A DNA stretch of 64,000 nucleotides from Betaproteobacteria bacterium (GTDB lineage Bacteria > Pseudomonadota > Gammaproteobacteria > Burkholderiales > Rhodocyclaceae): assembly GCA_016234745.1 (NCBI GenBank), contig JACRAR010000066.1:1-64000 (forward strand), in the 5' to 3' direction. Below the pieces are notes generated by a model. The model made no database searches and was not told the origin of the DNA. It worked only from the letters and a program-made list of their open reading frames with translations. The position numbers were made by a program, and so were the translations under genes. This document shows positions 1 to 7,274 of the stretch, piece after piece (the stretch's first letter is position 1; every line of letters begins with the position of its first letter).

Positions 1-181
1 GCACATGAACAACTACGGCTGTTCGCTGGTGTGGGGCCATCCGCAGGCGCCGATGGGGACGCGCTCGATCATTGAGCTGATCGAGGAACTGGTGATCCGC
101 GGCGGCGGCTTCGGCCTGTTCACCGGCTGTGCCGCCGGCGATTCCGCCATGGCCGTGGTGATCGAAGTCGCGGACGCCTAG
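1..181 (+). CDS. Thiolase-family acyltransferase, C-terminal end (partial)
   Basis: The window opens inside this gene; reading from base 2 gives 59 residues and a TAG stop at 179-181. The peptide carries the thiolase C-terminal signature: an N-N-x-G-x-x-x-x-x-GHP loop (NNYGCSLVWGHPQAPMGTR, where the GHP histidine is catalytic in the family) and a distal GCAAGDSA segment where thiolases have the second active-site Cys-Gly loop. Thiolases cleave 3-oxoacyl-CoA with CoA or condense acyl-CoAs. The GHPQAPMGTR variant differs from the usual GHPxGxxGaR, so the substrate may be unusual. A TetR-type gene starts 12 bp downstream and is probably co-transcribed. Family is clear; substrate unknown. Confidence 0.75.
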   Translation, partial: HMNNYGCSLVWGHPQAPMGTRSIIELIEELVIRGGGFGLFTGCAAGDSAMAVVIEVADA

Positions 182-193
182 GCACGGGACACC

Positions 194-1060
194 ATGGATC
201 TCGAAGCTGCTGTCCTGGACTATGCGCGCAAGGCGCCGCAGATGGGGCAGCAGCGCGTCGCCGATGAATTGACGCGACGTGGCTTGGCAGTTTCCGCTTC
301 CGGAGTGCGCTATCTCTGGAAGAAACACAACCTCGAAACAGCGTACAAGCGCCTGAAGGCGCTCCAGGCTGCGAGCGATGGCGTCGCACACGGATTGACG
401 CCATTGCAGCAAGCCATGCTGCAACGCGGCGATGCGCGGCGTTCGCTGGAACGCAAGATTGGCCGCAGTCTGGGTCACAGTCCAGGTCACAATAGCGAAG
501 CACAAGACCGCCGCCAGCATATCCTGCTCGGTGCCGCCCAACTCTTTGTGGAACACGGCTATGGCGGAACCTCGGTACGCGACATCGCCGAGCGCGTCGG
601 CCTGATGCCCGGCTCGCTGCACCATTACTTCCCATCAAAGGAAGATCTTTTCGTCGCAGTGCATCAGGAGGGTTTCCGCCAACTGATTGCACGCGTCACC
701 GATTTGCGGCGGCAGTCCAAGGAACCCTGGCGCAAGCTCGAACTCGCCTGCACCGAGCATATCCACAGCATGGTCGTCGGTGATGCCATTGCGCGGATCG
801 CGGCTACCGGGTTGTTCTCGATCCACGAAGCCAAGCTGCAACGGCGATTGAAGAGTGACCGCCGCGCCTACGACCGGATTTTTGCCGATCTGATCGCCGA
901 GTTACCCCTGGCGCGCGGCATTGACCGCTCGCTGTTCCGCCTCAACCTGTTTGGTGCGCTCAACTGGACCTTGGTCTGGTACAAGCCGGGGAAATTAACC
1001 CCGGCGCAGATCGCGCATCAGCTGGTGATGATGCTGCGTGGCAAGAACACCCCAGCTTAA
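194..1060 (+). CDS. TetR/AcrR-family regulator with extra N-terminal transposase-like HTH
   Basis: The 288-residue protein has two parts. Residues about 109-155 form a standard TetR DNA-binding domain (ILLGAAQLFVEHGYGGTSVR then IAERVGLMPGSLHHYFPSKE), followed by an all-helical ligand domain to the C terminus. Residues about 1-57 are not found in ordinary TetR proteins (about 190-220 aa): GQQRVADELTRRGLAVSASG followed by VRYLWKKHNLET resembles the N-terminal helix-turn-helix of IS481-type transposases. Residues 60-105 look like a linker. The stop codon overlaps that of the convergent oxidoreductase gene in a shared TTAA. Translation may be coupled to the upstream thiolase because the Shine-Dalgarno is weak. 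It is probably a local repressor for thiolase or 2-oxoacid metabolism, sensing an acyl-CoA or aromatic ligand; that role is inferred from context. Confidence 0.8.
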   Translation: MDLEAAVLDYARKAPQMGQQRVADELTRRGLAVSASGVRYLWKKHNLETAYKRLKALQAASDGVAHGLTPLQQAMLQRGDARRSLERKIGRSLGHSPGHNSEAQDRRQHILLGAAQLFVEHGYGGTSVRDIAERVGLMPGSLHHYFPSKEDLFVAVHQEGFRQLIARVTDLRRQSKEPWRKLELACTEHIHSMVVGDAIARIAATGLFSIHEAKLQRRLKSDRRAYDRIFADLIAELPLARGIDRSLFRLNLFGALNWTLVWYKPGKLTPAQIAHQLVMMLRGKNTPA

Positions 1061-2691
1061 ATATCCTCGGCCACCACCGCGATCGCCCCGCACGGACATT
1101 CGGTGGCGCACATGCCGCAGCCCTTGCAGTAATCGTAGTTGAACTGGAAGCGCTGGCCGGGGCCGAGTTTGATCACGGCGTTGTCGGGGCAGACGCCGTA
1201 GCAGTTGTCGCACTCGAAGCAATTGCCGCAGGACAGGCAGCGGCGCGCCTCGAACAGCGCATTGCCCTCGTCGAGGCCGCCGAGCACTTCCTCGAACGTG
1301 GATTGGCGGCGGATGATATCGAGCACCGGCCGCACGGTCTTCGGGGCATCCGAGTAATACCAGGTGTTGAGGCGCTCGAAAGTGGCCAGCTCGTGCTTGG
1401 GATCCGGTTCGTGTTGCTCGTTGCGCAGCCAGGCGTCGATCGCCCTGGCGGCCTTCTTGCCATGCCCCACCGCGACCGTCACGGTGCGATCGTTGCCGGC
1501 CATGTCGCCGCCGGCGAAGACGCCGGGATACCCGGTCATCATCGAGGCATCGACCTGCACGATGCCGTTCGCGGTGACCAGCCCGGGAACGTTGTCGAGC
1601 AGCGACAGGTCGGTATCCTGCCCGAGGGCCAGCACCAGCGAGTCGGCCTCGATGCGCTCGTATTCGCCGGTCGGCTGCGGAAAACCGTTGGCATCGAGCG
1701 CCATCTTCTCGACCATGATGTCCCCACCCGTCTCACTAAGACCTGCTTCGGTGATGGTCGACAACCACTTGATCGAGACGCCTTCCTTGAGCGCGTCCTC
1801 CACTTCGAAATCGTGGGCGGGCATTTTCTCGCGCGTGCGGCGATAGACGATGATCGACTCCTCGGCGCCGAGGCGCTTGGCGGTGCGCGCCACGTCGATG
1901 GCGGTGTTGCCGCCGCCGTACACCACGACACGACGGCCGAGCAGCGGCGCCGATTCGCCCTCCATGCCGCGCAGCACCGAGACGGCGTCGAGTACCTTGT
2001 CGGCGTCGCCGGCGGGGATGTAGGCACGCTTGGCGATGTGGGCGCCGACACCAAGGAAGGCGGCATCGAAGCCCTCCTTCATCGCTTCAGCCAGGTTGGC
2101 CACCTTGGTGTTGAGGCGCAATTCGACACCGAGATCGAGGATGCGCTGCACTTCGGCATCGATGATGTCGCGCGGCAGGCGATACTTGGGGATACCGTAG
2201 CGCATCATGCCGCCGGCATGTTCGGCGGCCTCGTAGATCACTGCCTGATGACCCAGGCGCTGCAGATGATAGGCGGCAGTCAGTCCCGCCGGGCCGGCGC
2301 CGATGACCAGCACGCGCTTGCCGCTGGCCTTGGCCGGCGCATCGAATTTCCAGCCGTGCTTGATGGCCTCGTCGCCAAGGAAGCGCTCGACCGAGTTAAT
2401 GCCGACCGCTTCGTCGAGGCGGGTGCGGTTGCAGGCGCCTTCGCAGGGGTGATAGCAGGCACGCCCCATGATCGCCGGCAGCGGGTTGTTCTGCACCAGC
2501 GAGCGCCAGGCTTTTTCGTAATCGCCGCTTTCGGCATGGAGCAGCCAGCCCTGGATGTTCTCGCCGGCCGGGCAGGTCGCGTTGCAGGGCGGCAGGCGGT
2601 CGACATACACGGGACGCATGGTGCGCCACGAACCGGTGTGGTTGGCCAGCGAGGAACCGGGTTTGAGGGTGATGGCAAAGGGCTTGTCCAT
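1057..2691 (-). CDS. 2-oxoacid oxidoreductase FAD/NAD(P)H subunit fused to 2[4Fe-4S] ferredoxin domain
   Basis: 544 residues from the ATG at 2691; the frame extends further upstream, but that stretch overlaps the end of the beta subunit. Residues about 36-95 hold cysteine motifs of the GltD type (CNATCPAGENI, CYHPCEGAC). A Rossmann FAD site follows near residue 128 (VIGAGPAGLTAAYHL), then an NAD(P)H site near 268 (VVYGGGNTAIDVARTAKRLG) and a second FAD segment (FAGGDMAG). The last 65 or so residues are a two-cluster ferredoxin (CLSCGNCFECDNCYGVCP, CKGCGMCATECPCGA). The protein therefore combines the NAD(P)-reductase subunit (PadH-like) and the delta ferredoxin subunit (PorD/PadF-like) of a multi-subunit 2-oxoacid dehydrogenase. 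It starts 1 bp past the beta-subunit stop, so it is the last gene of the operon. Confidence 0.82.
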   Translation of the reverse strand: MDKPFAITLKPGSSLANHTGSWRTMRPVYVDRLPPCNATCPAGENIQGWLLHAESGDYEKAWRSLVQNNPLPAIMGRACYHPCEGACNRTRLDEAVGINSVERFLGDEAIKHGWKFDAPAKASGKRVLVIGAGPAGLTAAYHLQRLGHQAVIYEAAEHAGGMMRYGIPKYRLPRDIIDAEVQRILDLGVELRLNTKVANLAEAMKEGFDAAFLGVGAHIAKRAYIPAGDADKVLDAVSVLRGMEGESAPLLGRRVVVYGGGNTAIDVARTAKRLGAEESIIVYRRTREKMPAHDFEVEDALKEGVSIKWLSTITEAGLSETGGDIMVEKMALDANGFPQPTGEYERIEADSLVLALGQDTDLSLLDNVPGLVTANGIVQVDASMMTGYPGVFAGGDMAGNDRTVTVAVGHGKKAARAIDAWLRNEQHEPDPKHELATFERLNTWYYSDAPKTVRPVLDIIRRQSTFEEVLGGLDEGNALFEARRCLSCGNCFECDNCYGVCPDNAVIKLGPGQRFQFNYDYCKGCGMCATECPCGAIAVVAEDI

Positions 2692-2692
2692 C

Positions 2693-3691
2693 TCAGATTC
2701 CTTCTTCGAGCAATTTATACTTGCGGATGTTCTTGTCGGCCAGCGCCTGAATGCTGGCGATGGTGTCGACGCGCGGCTGCTTGCCGAACAAGTGCGCATA
2801 ACGCTTCTGCGGCTTGAGATACTCTTCCACAGGCAGCCGTTTGCGTATTTTCAGGACTGCGGTGACTTCACCGTTCTCGGCTTCGAACACCGGGAACACG
2901 CCCGTCTCCTTGGCCAGCCGGGCCATGCGTATCGTGTCTGACGACGGCGTGCCCCAGCCCAGCGGGCAGGGCACGAGAATCTGGATGTAGCGCGCCCCAT
3001 GCATGCCCATCGCTTTCGTGACCTTGTATTCGAGATCGCGCAGATCGGCAACGGTGGCCGTCGCCACGTAGGGGATTTCGTGCGCCATGGCGATGGCCGG
3101 GACGAACTTGCCCTGGCCGAAAACGTTGCCGGGTGCGTCGCCGACCGCCATGGTGGTGGCGGTGCGCGCCGCCGGCGGAGTCGCCGAGGAACGCTGCACG
3201 CCGGTGTTCATGTAGCCGCCGTTGTCGTAGCAGATGTAGAGCACGTCATCGTTGCGCTCGAACATCCCGGACAGGCAGCCAAAGCCGATGTCGGTGGTGC
3301 CGCCGTCGCCGCCCTGGGCCACCACGCGCACTTCGCTGCGGCCCTTGACCTTGAGTGCCGCCGCCATGCCGGTGGCGACCGCGGCGGTGTTGCCGAACAG
3401 GGAGTGAATCCACGGGATCTGCCAGGAGGTTTCCGGGTAGGGCGTGGAGAACACTTCCAGGCAGCCCGTGGCGTTGGCGGCGATCAGCTGGCGGTTGGTG
3501 GCGTTCATTGCCGCATCGATGGCATAGCGGGCGCCGAGGGCTTCGCCGCAGCCCTGGCAGGCGCGGTGTCCGGAATTGAGCGAGTTGGTGCGTTGCATGT
3601 TGGCCTGCACGCTGCGCTCTTCGGGCGCGAGCAGACGGTTGCCGACGGTGAAGGTGCCGGTCTGGTAGAACTTGATCGGTTGCAATGACAT
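2693..3691 (-). CDS. 2-oxoacid:acceptor oxidoreductase beta subunit (thiamine diphosphate-binding, PorB/PadI-like)
   Basis: 332 residues. It binds thiamine diphosphate: the GDGGTTDIGFGCLSGMFERN segment followed by a downstream NGGYMNTG is the family's GDG...N cofactor motif. ACQGCGEALGARYAID near residue 45 supplies cysteines for a [4Fe-4S] cluster, as in PorB. Length matches pyruvate-type beta subunits; the beta subunit of phenylglyoxylate dehydrogenase was reported at about 48 kDa, so a pyruvate-type enzyme may be the better fit. The ATG at 3691 lies 14 bp after the alpha stop and has a GGAGAGC Shine-Dalgarno. The substrate (pyruvate, phenylglyoxylate or another 2-oxoacid) cannot be read from the sequence alone. 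Confidence 0.85.
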   Translation of the reverse strand: MSLQPIKFYQTGTFTVGNRLLAPEERSVQANMQRTNSLNSGHRACQGCGEALGARYAIDAAMNATNRQLIAANATGCLEVFSTPYPETSWQIPWIHSLFGNTAAVATGMAAALKVKGRSEVRVVAQGGDGGTTDIGFGCLSGMFERNDDVLYICYDNGGYMNTGVQRSSATPPAARTATTMAVGDAPGNVFGQGKFVPAIAMAHEIPYVATATVADLRDLEYKVTKAMGMHGARYIQILVPCPLGWGTPSSDTIRMARLAKETGVFPVFEAENGEVTAVLKIRKRLPVEEYLKPQKRYAHLFGKQPRVDTIASIQALADKNIRKYKLLEEGI

Positions 3692-3705
3692 GGCTGCGCT
3701 CTCCT

Positions 3706-4959
3706 TCAGGCGATTTTCGCGGCGACCATGCCGAGGTCGCGCAACATGGCTTCCGCGGCAGGACCGGAGCGGCGCTTCTGCCGCTCGCGATCGAGTTGCC
3801 GGTTGATGACGCGCCAGTCGACATCGAGGAAGGTGAGCGGCTCGAGTTCGCTGCGTTCGGCCTTGACGAACAGGGCATGCAGCGACTTCTTGGTGATGGC
3901 GCGGCCGCCCAGCCCGGCGATCACGGTGTAGCCCTTGAGGCCCATGCCGGTGACCGCCATGCGCACGTTGGTCGCGACGATGCCGCCGATGCCCACGGCG
4001 AGGCTCTTTTCCAGCACCACGAAACGCTTGCAGTTGCGCAGGGCATCGGCCACGTCGGCGAGCGGGAAGGGTCGGAACGAAGTGATGCCGAGCACGCCGA
4101 TCTTGTGGCCCTGCTCGCGCATTTCGTCGACCACGTCCTTGATGGTGCCGAGCACCGAGCCCATGGCAATCACCATGGTCTCCGCATCGTCGGCCATGTA
4201 GGTGCGCGTGAGTCCGCCGATGACGCGGCCGAACACCGACTCGAATTCCTTGGCCATGCGCGGAATCAGTTCCAGCGCCTGCATCTGCTTGGCGTGGGCG
4301 AGATAGCGCACCTCCATGAAGGCCTCCGGACCGACCATGGCGCCGATCGATACCGGTTCGGCAGGATCAAGCACCTGGCGCGGCTCATAGGGCGGCAGGA
4401 AGGCGTCGACCTGCGCCTGGGTCGGCATGTCGACGCGTTCGTAGGCATGGGTGAGAATGAAGCCGTCCATGCACACCATCACGGGCAGCGACAACTCCTC
4501 CGCCAGTTTGAAGGCTTCGATGTGCAGGTCGAGCGCCTCCTGGTTGGTCTCGGCAAACAGTTGAATCCAGCCGCAGTCGCGTTGCGAGAGCGAGTCTGAG
4601 TGATCGTTCCAGATGTTGATCGGTGCCCCGATCGAACGATTCGCCACGGTCATGACGATCGGCAGGCCCAGGCCGGAGGCGTTGTAGACCGCCTCGACCA
4701 TGAACAGCAGGCCTTGCGAAGCCGTCGCGGTGTAGGTGCGCGCACCGGCTGCGGAGGAACCGATGGCCACCGACATTGCAGCGAACTCGGACTCCACGTT
4801 GATAAATTCGCAATTCTTCAACTGGCCATCCTTGACCATTTCACCGATGCCCTCGACGATGTGGGTTTGCGGCGAGATCGGATAGGCGCAGATCACTTCG
4901 GGCCGGCACAAGGCCACTGCTTCGGCAACGGCATGGGAACCTTCGATCTGCTTAAGCAT
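3706..4959 (-). CDS. 2-oxoacid:acceptor oxidoreductase alpha subunit (PorA/PadG-like)
   Basis: 417 residues from the ATG at 4959, chosen because it opens with the conserved MLKQIEGSHAVAEAVALCRP and overlaps the gamma-subunit stop by 8 bp, a normal coupled junction. The frame runs 24 codons further upstream but only within gamma. The CAYPISPQT motif is the family's Y-P-I-T/S-P substrate and cofactor loop, and the domain continues through the pyrimidine-binding and transketolase C-terminal folds to about residue 390. With beta it forms the catalytic core that decarboxylates a 2-oxoacid and makes acyl-CoA while passing electrons to Fe-S clusters. Confidence 0.87.
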   Translation of the reverse strand: MLKQIEGSHAVAEAVALCRPEVICAYPISPQTHIVEGIGEMVKDGQLKNCEFINVESEFAAMSVAIGSSAAGARTYTATASQGLLFMVEAVYNASGLGLPIVMTVANRSIGAPINIWNDHSDSLSQRDCGWIQLFAETNQEALDLHIEAFKLAEELSLPVMVCMDGFILTHAYERVDMPTQAQVDAFLPPYEPRQVLDPAEPVSIGAMVGPEAFMEVRYLAHAKQMQALELIPRMAKEFESVFGRVIGGLTRTYMADDAETMVIAMGSVLGTIKDVVDEMREQGHKIGVLGITSFRPFPLADVADALRNCKRFVVLEKSLAVGIGGIVATNVRMAVTGMGLKGYTVIAGLGGRAITKKSLHALFVKAERSELEPLTFLDVDWRVINRQLDRERQKRRSGPAAEAMLRDLGMVAAKIA

Positions 4960-5548
4960 GAGCGCTCTCCTCATGGCGCGCGGCTTCCATCTCGGCGCGC
5001 ACGATGTCGTAGGCTTCGGTGGCGCCGGCAATGTTGCCCGCGGCGACCTTGCCGGAAAACTTGTCGTTGATAGCCATGATCACCGACTCGAGTCGAATGA
5101 TTCCCGAGACTGCGGCGAAGCCGCCAAGCAGGGGCACGTTGGGCATGGGCCGGCCGACATGCTTGCGGCTGAGCTCGGTCGCCGCGACGGTGCATAAGCG
5201 CTCGTGCGGCCAGTCGCGCACAAAATCGCCGAGTCCAAGATCTTCGAAGCTCTTGTTGGTGTTGATCAGGATGTAGCCGTCCTTCTTCAGGCCGGAGAAT
5301 ACGTCGACCTGATGCAGCAAGGTCGGATCCTGAATGATCAGCGCATCCGGCTCCATGATGGGCTCACGCAGGCGGATTTCCTTGTCGGCGATGCGGCAGA
5401 ACGCGACGACCGGTGCCCCGGTGCGCTCCGAGCCGAAGCTCGGAAAAGCCTGCGCATAGCGTCCCTCTTCGAAGGCGGCGATGGAGAGCATTTCTGCGGC
5501 GGTGACGACGCCCTGACCGCCGCGCCCGTGGATGCGAACCTGGAACAT
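4952..5548 (-). CDS. 2-oxoacid:acceptor oxidoreductase gamma subunit (PorG/PadE-like)
   Basis: 198 residues, typical for the gamma subunit. It opens with FQVRIHGRGGQGVVTAAEML, the G-R-G-G-Q-G motif of the POR gamma domain, and continues with FPSFGSERTGAPVVAF, also diagnostic. It has a strong AAGGAGGAG ribosome site 6 bases before the ATG and is the first gene of the leftward operon gamma-alpha-beta-FAD/ferredoxin. The order differs from padEFGHI of Azoarcus/Aromatoleum, where a separate delta gene follows gamma. An FNR-like palindrome lies just upstream. Confidence 0.87.
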   Translation of the reverse strand: MFQVRIHGRGGQGVVTAAEMLSIAAFEEGRYAQAFPSFGSERTGAPVVAFCRIADKEIRLREPIMEPDALIIQDPTLLHQVDVFSGLKKDGYILINTNKSFEDLGLGDFVRDWPHERLCTVAATELSRKHVGRPMPNVPLLGGFAAVSGIIRLESVIMAINDKFSGKVAAGNIAGATEAYDIVRAEMEAARHEESAHA

Positions 5549-5595
5549 AAGCTCCTCCTTTTTTGCGAGCCTAGTACATATCCCTGAACACGATC

Positions 5596-5609
5596 ATGAT
5601 AAGGATCAA
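5596..5609 (-). promoter_or_regulatory. FNR/ANR/DNR-type operator upstream of the oxidoreductase operon
   Basis: On the minus strand this reads TTGATCCTTATCAT, one base from the FNR consensus TTGAT-N4-ATCAA. Its centre is about 54 bp before the gamma-subunit ATG. If it acts at -41.5, transcription would start near 5561, just before the Shine-Dalgarno. Such spacing would make it an activator site used when oxygen is low. It is the only FNR-like match I saw in this 254-bp divergent intergenic region. Confidence 0.5.
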
Positions 5610-5802
5610 TTCAAGCGGGAATCAACTGTGGAAAGCCGCAGCGCCGGAAATCATCCGCCGTGCGAAAATCTGCAAGACAAGAATTTCCCATGTCCTGCAA
5701 GGGGGCATGCAATCTGCCTCGAATCGGTCCTTGCCGGTATAGTCGACTGAACCAAAGGCAAGACAAAACTGCCCAATACCTTAAACGCCTCGGAGGAGGG
5801 TC

Positions 5803-6606
5803 ATGGAGACGAGCTGCCACAGCCCCCGGCAATACCCGCCCAAGCCCGGCAACGCCTACCTGTTTGCGACTTGCCTCGTCGACCAGTTCGCACCGGAAGC
5901 CGGACTTGATACGGTACGCCTGCTGGAACGCGAGGGCATCGTCGTGCACTTTCCACCGGACCAGACCTGCTGCGGCCAGCCGGCCTATACCAGCGGCTAT
6001 CCCGATGAAGCGCGAGCGGTCGCGCGACGCCAGCTCGATCTGTTTCCCGAACCCTGGCCGGTCGTCGTGCCCTCGGGTTCCTGCGCCGCCATGATGCGCC
6101 ACCATTACCCCAAACTTTTTGCCGATGATGCAGCGCTGCTGGCAAAAGCCAGAGAACTTTCGCAACGTGTTTTCGAACTCACCGAATTCCTCGTCCATGT
6201 CGCGGGCTTCAAGCACAGCGACAGCGGCCAGCCTTGCACCATCGCGCTGCACACCTCCTGCCATGCGCGCCGCGAAATGGGATCGCATGAAACCAGCGCA
6301 ACGTTGCTTGCCGGCCTGGCCAAGGTGAGAGTGGAACAGCAGGCACGCAGCGAGGAGTGCTGCGGATTTGGCGGCACCTTCTCGATTCGCGAGCCCGACA
6401 TTTCCGCCGCCATCGTCAGCGACAAGGTCGACAGCCTGTGCGCAACGGGTGCCGAGCGCGTCGTCAGCGCCGACTGCGGCTGTCTGTTCAACATCCTCGG
6501 CCGTGCCGCCAAGCTCGACCAGATCGCCGGCCGCAAAACGCCGACCCTGCCCGGCGAGCACATCGCCAGTTTCCTCTGGCGCCGTACTTCCGGAAAGCAG
6601 GCATGA
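5803..6606 (+). CDS. lutA: LutA/YkgE-type (Fe-S)-binding lactate oxidation subunit
   Basis: 267 residues with two CCG domains (cysteine-rich motif CX(n)CCGX(n)CXXC): TCCGQPAYTSG near residue 56 and ECCGFGGTFS near 186. In the LutABC family (YkgEFG, LldEFG) this is the smallest iron-sulfur subunit of the L-lactate-oxidising complex. It has a good ribosome site (GGAGGAGGG) and is the first gene of a four-gene rightward operon with 4-bp overlaps at each junction. Substrate assignment follows the family; related complexes can serve other 2-hydroxyacids. Confidence 0.85.
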   Translation: METSCHSPRQYPPKPGNAYLFATCLVDQFAPEAGLDTVRLLEREGIVVHFPPDQTCCGQPAYTSGYPDEARAVARRQLDLFPEPWPVVVPSGSCAAMMRHHYPKLFADDAALLAKARELSQRVFELTEFLVHVAGFKHSDSGQPCTIALHTSCHARREMGSHETSATLLAGLAKVRVEQQARSEECCGFGGTFSIREPDISAAIVSDKVDSLCATGAERVVSADCGCLFNILGRAAKLDQIAGRKTPTLPGEHIASFLWRRTSGKQA

Positions 6607-7274
6607 GCGCGCGCGAACGCATCCTTGAGCGCTTGCGCGCCGCGCCATCGTTGCCGGAGGTGCTACCGGATGTGGCTGGCTGGTTTGCCGCGCACCGCCG
6701 CAACGAGGATCTCGCACAGCGCGTTGCACGCCTGCGCAGCGGACTCGAGGGCTATCACGCCGAAGTGCATGACACAACCGATGCCGACTGGCCCGATTTG
6801 CTGCTGCGAATTGCCGCAACCAAGCACCTGCGCAACCTGCTGATCGGCACGGACACACTGCATGGCGCGACACTCGAAGCGCGAGCACTAGACACCCCGC
6901 AACTGGTGCCTTACGACCGATCCATCGAATCCTGGCGAGACCGGTTGTTCGACGCCATCGATGCCTCGCTGACACTGGCCAGGAGCGCCATCGCCGATAC
7001 CGGCAGCCTGATCCTCTGGCCCGATGCCCGCGAACCGCGCCTGATGTCGCTGGTGCCGCCGGTACATTTTGTCTTGCTCGATGCTGCCACCATCCATGCG
7101 GATTTCCACTCGGCCATGGTCGCCGAAAACTGGCAGGCCGGCCTGCCGACCAACGCCCTGCTGATCTCCGGCCCGTCCAAGACCGCTGACATCCAGCAGA
7201 CGCTGGCCTATGGCGCCCACGGCCCGCGCGAGCTGATTGTGCTGCTCCGGCATGGGCCAGGAGACATGGCATGA
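6603..7274 (+). CDS. lutC: LutC-type LUD-domain protein
   Basis: 223 residues from the ATG at 6603, which overlaps the lutA stop as ATGA; the open frame upstream of it lies inside lutA. The protein matches the single LUD (DUF162) domain of LutC: ARERILERLRAAPSLPE at the start, ARSAIADTGSLILWPDARE in the middle and ALLISGPSKTADIQQTLAYG near the end. LutC is the non-Fe-S partner of the lactate utilisation complex. The order lutA-lutC-lutB differs from lutABC of Bacillus. Confidence 0.82.
   Translation: MSARERILERLRAAPSLPEVLPDVAGWFAAHRRNEDLAQRVARLRSGLEGYHAEVHDTTDADWPDLLLRIAATKHLRNLLIGTDTLHGATLEARALDTPQLVPYDRSIESWRDRLFDAIDASLTLARSAIADTGSLILWPDAREPRLMSLVPPVHFVLLDAATIHADFHSAMVAENWQAGLPTNALLISGPSKTADIQQTLAYGAHGPRELIVLLRHGPGDMA

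Noticed and set aside
1303-2817. Long open frame on the plus strand across the FAD subunit
   Set aside because: Exact antisense of a gene with clear domains; low-complexity Arg/His/Ala composition of a GC-rich shadow frame.
2693-5548. Firm naming as phenylglyoxylate dehydrogenase padEFGHI
   Set aside because: Gene order, the fused delta subunit and the shorter beta subunit differ from the known enzyme; pyruvate-type remains possible.
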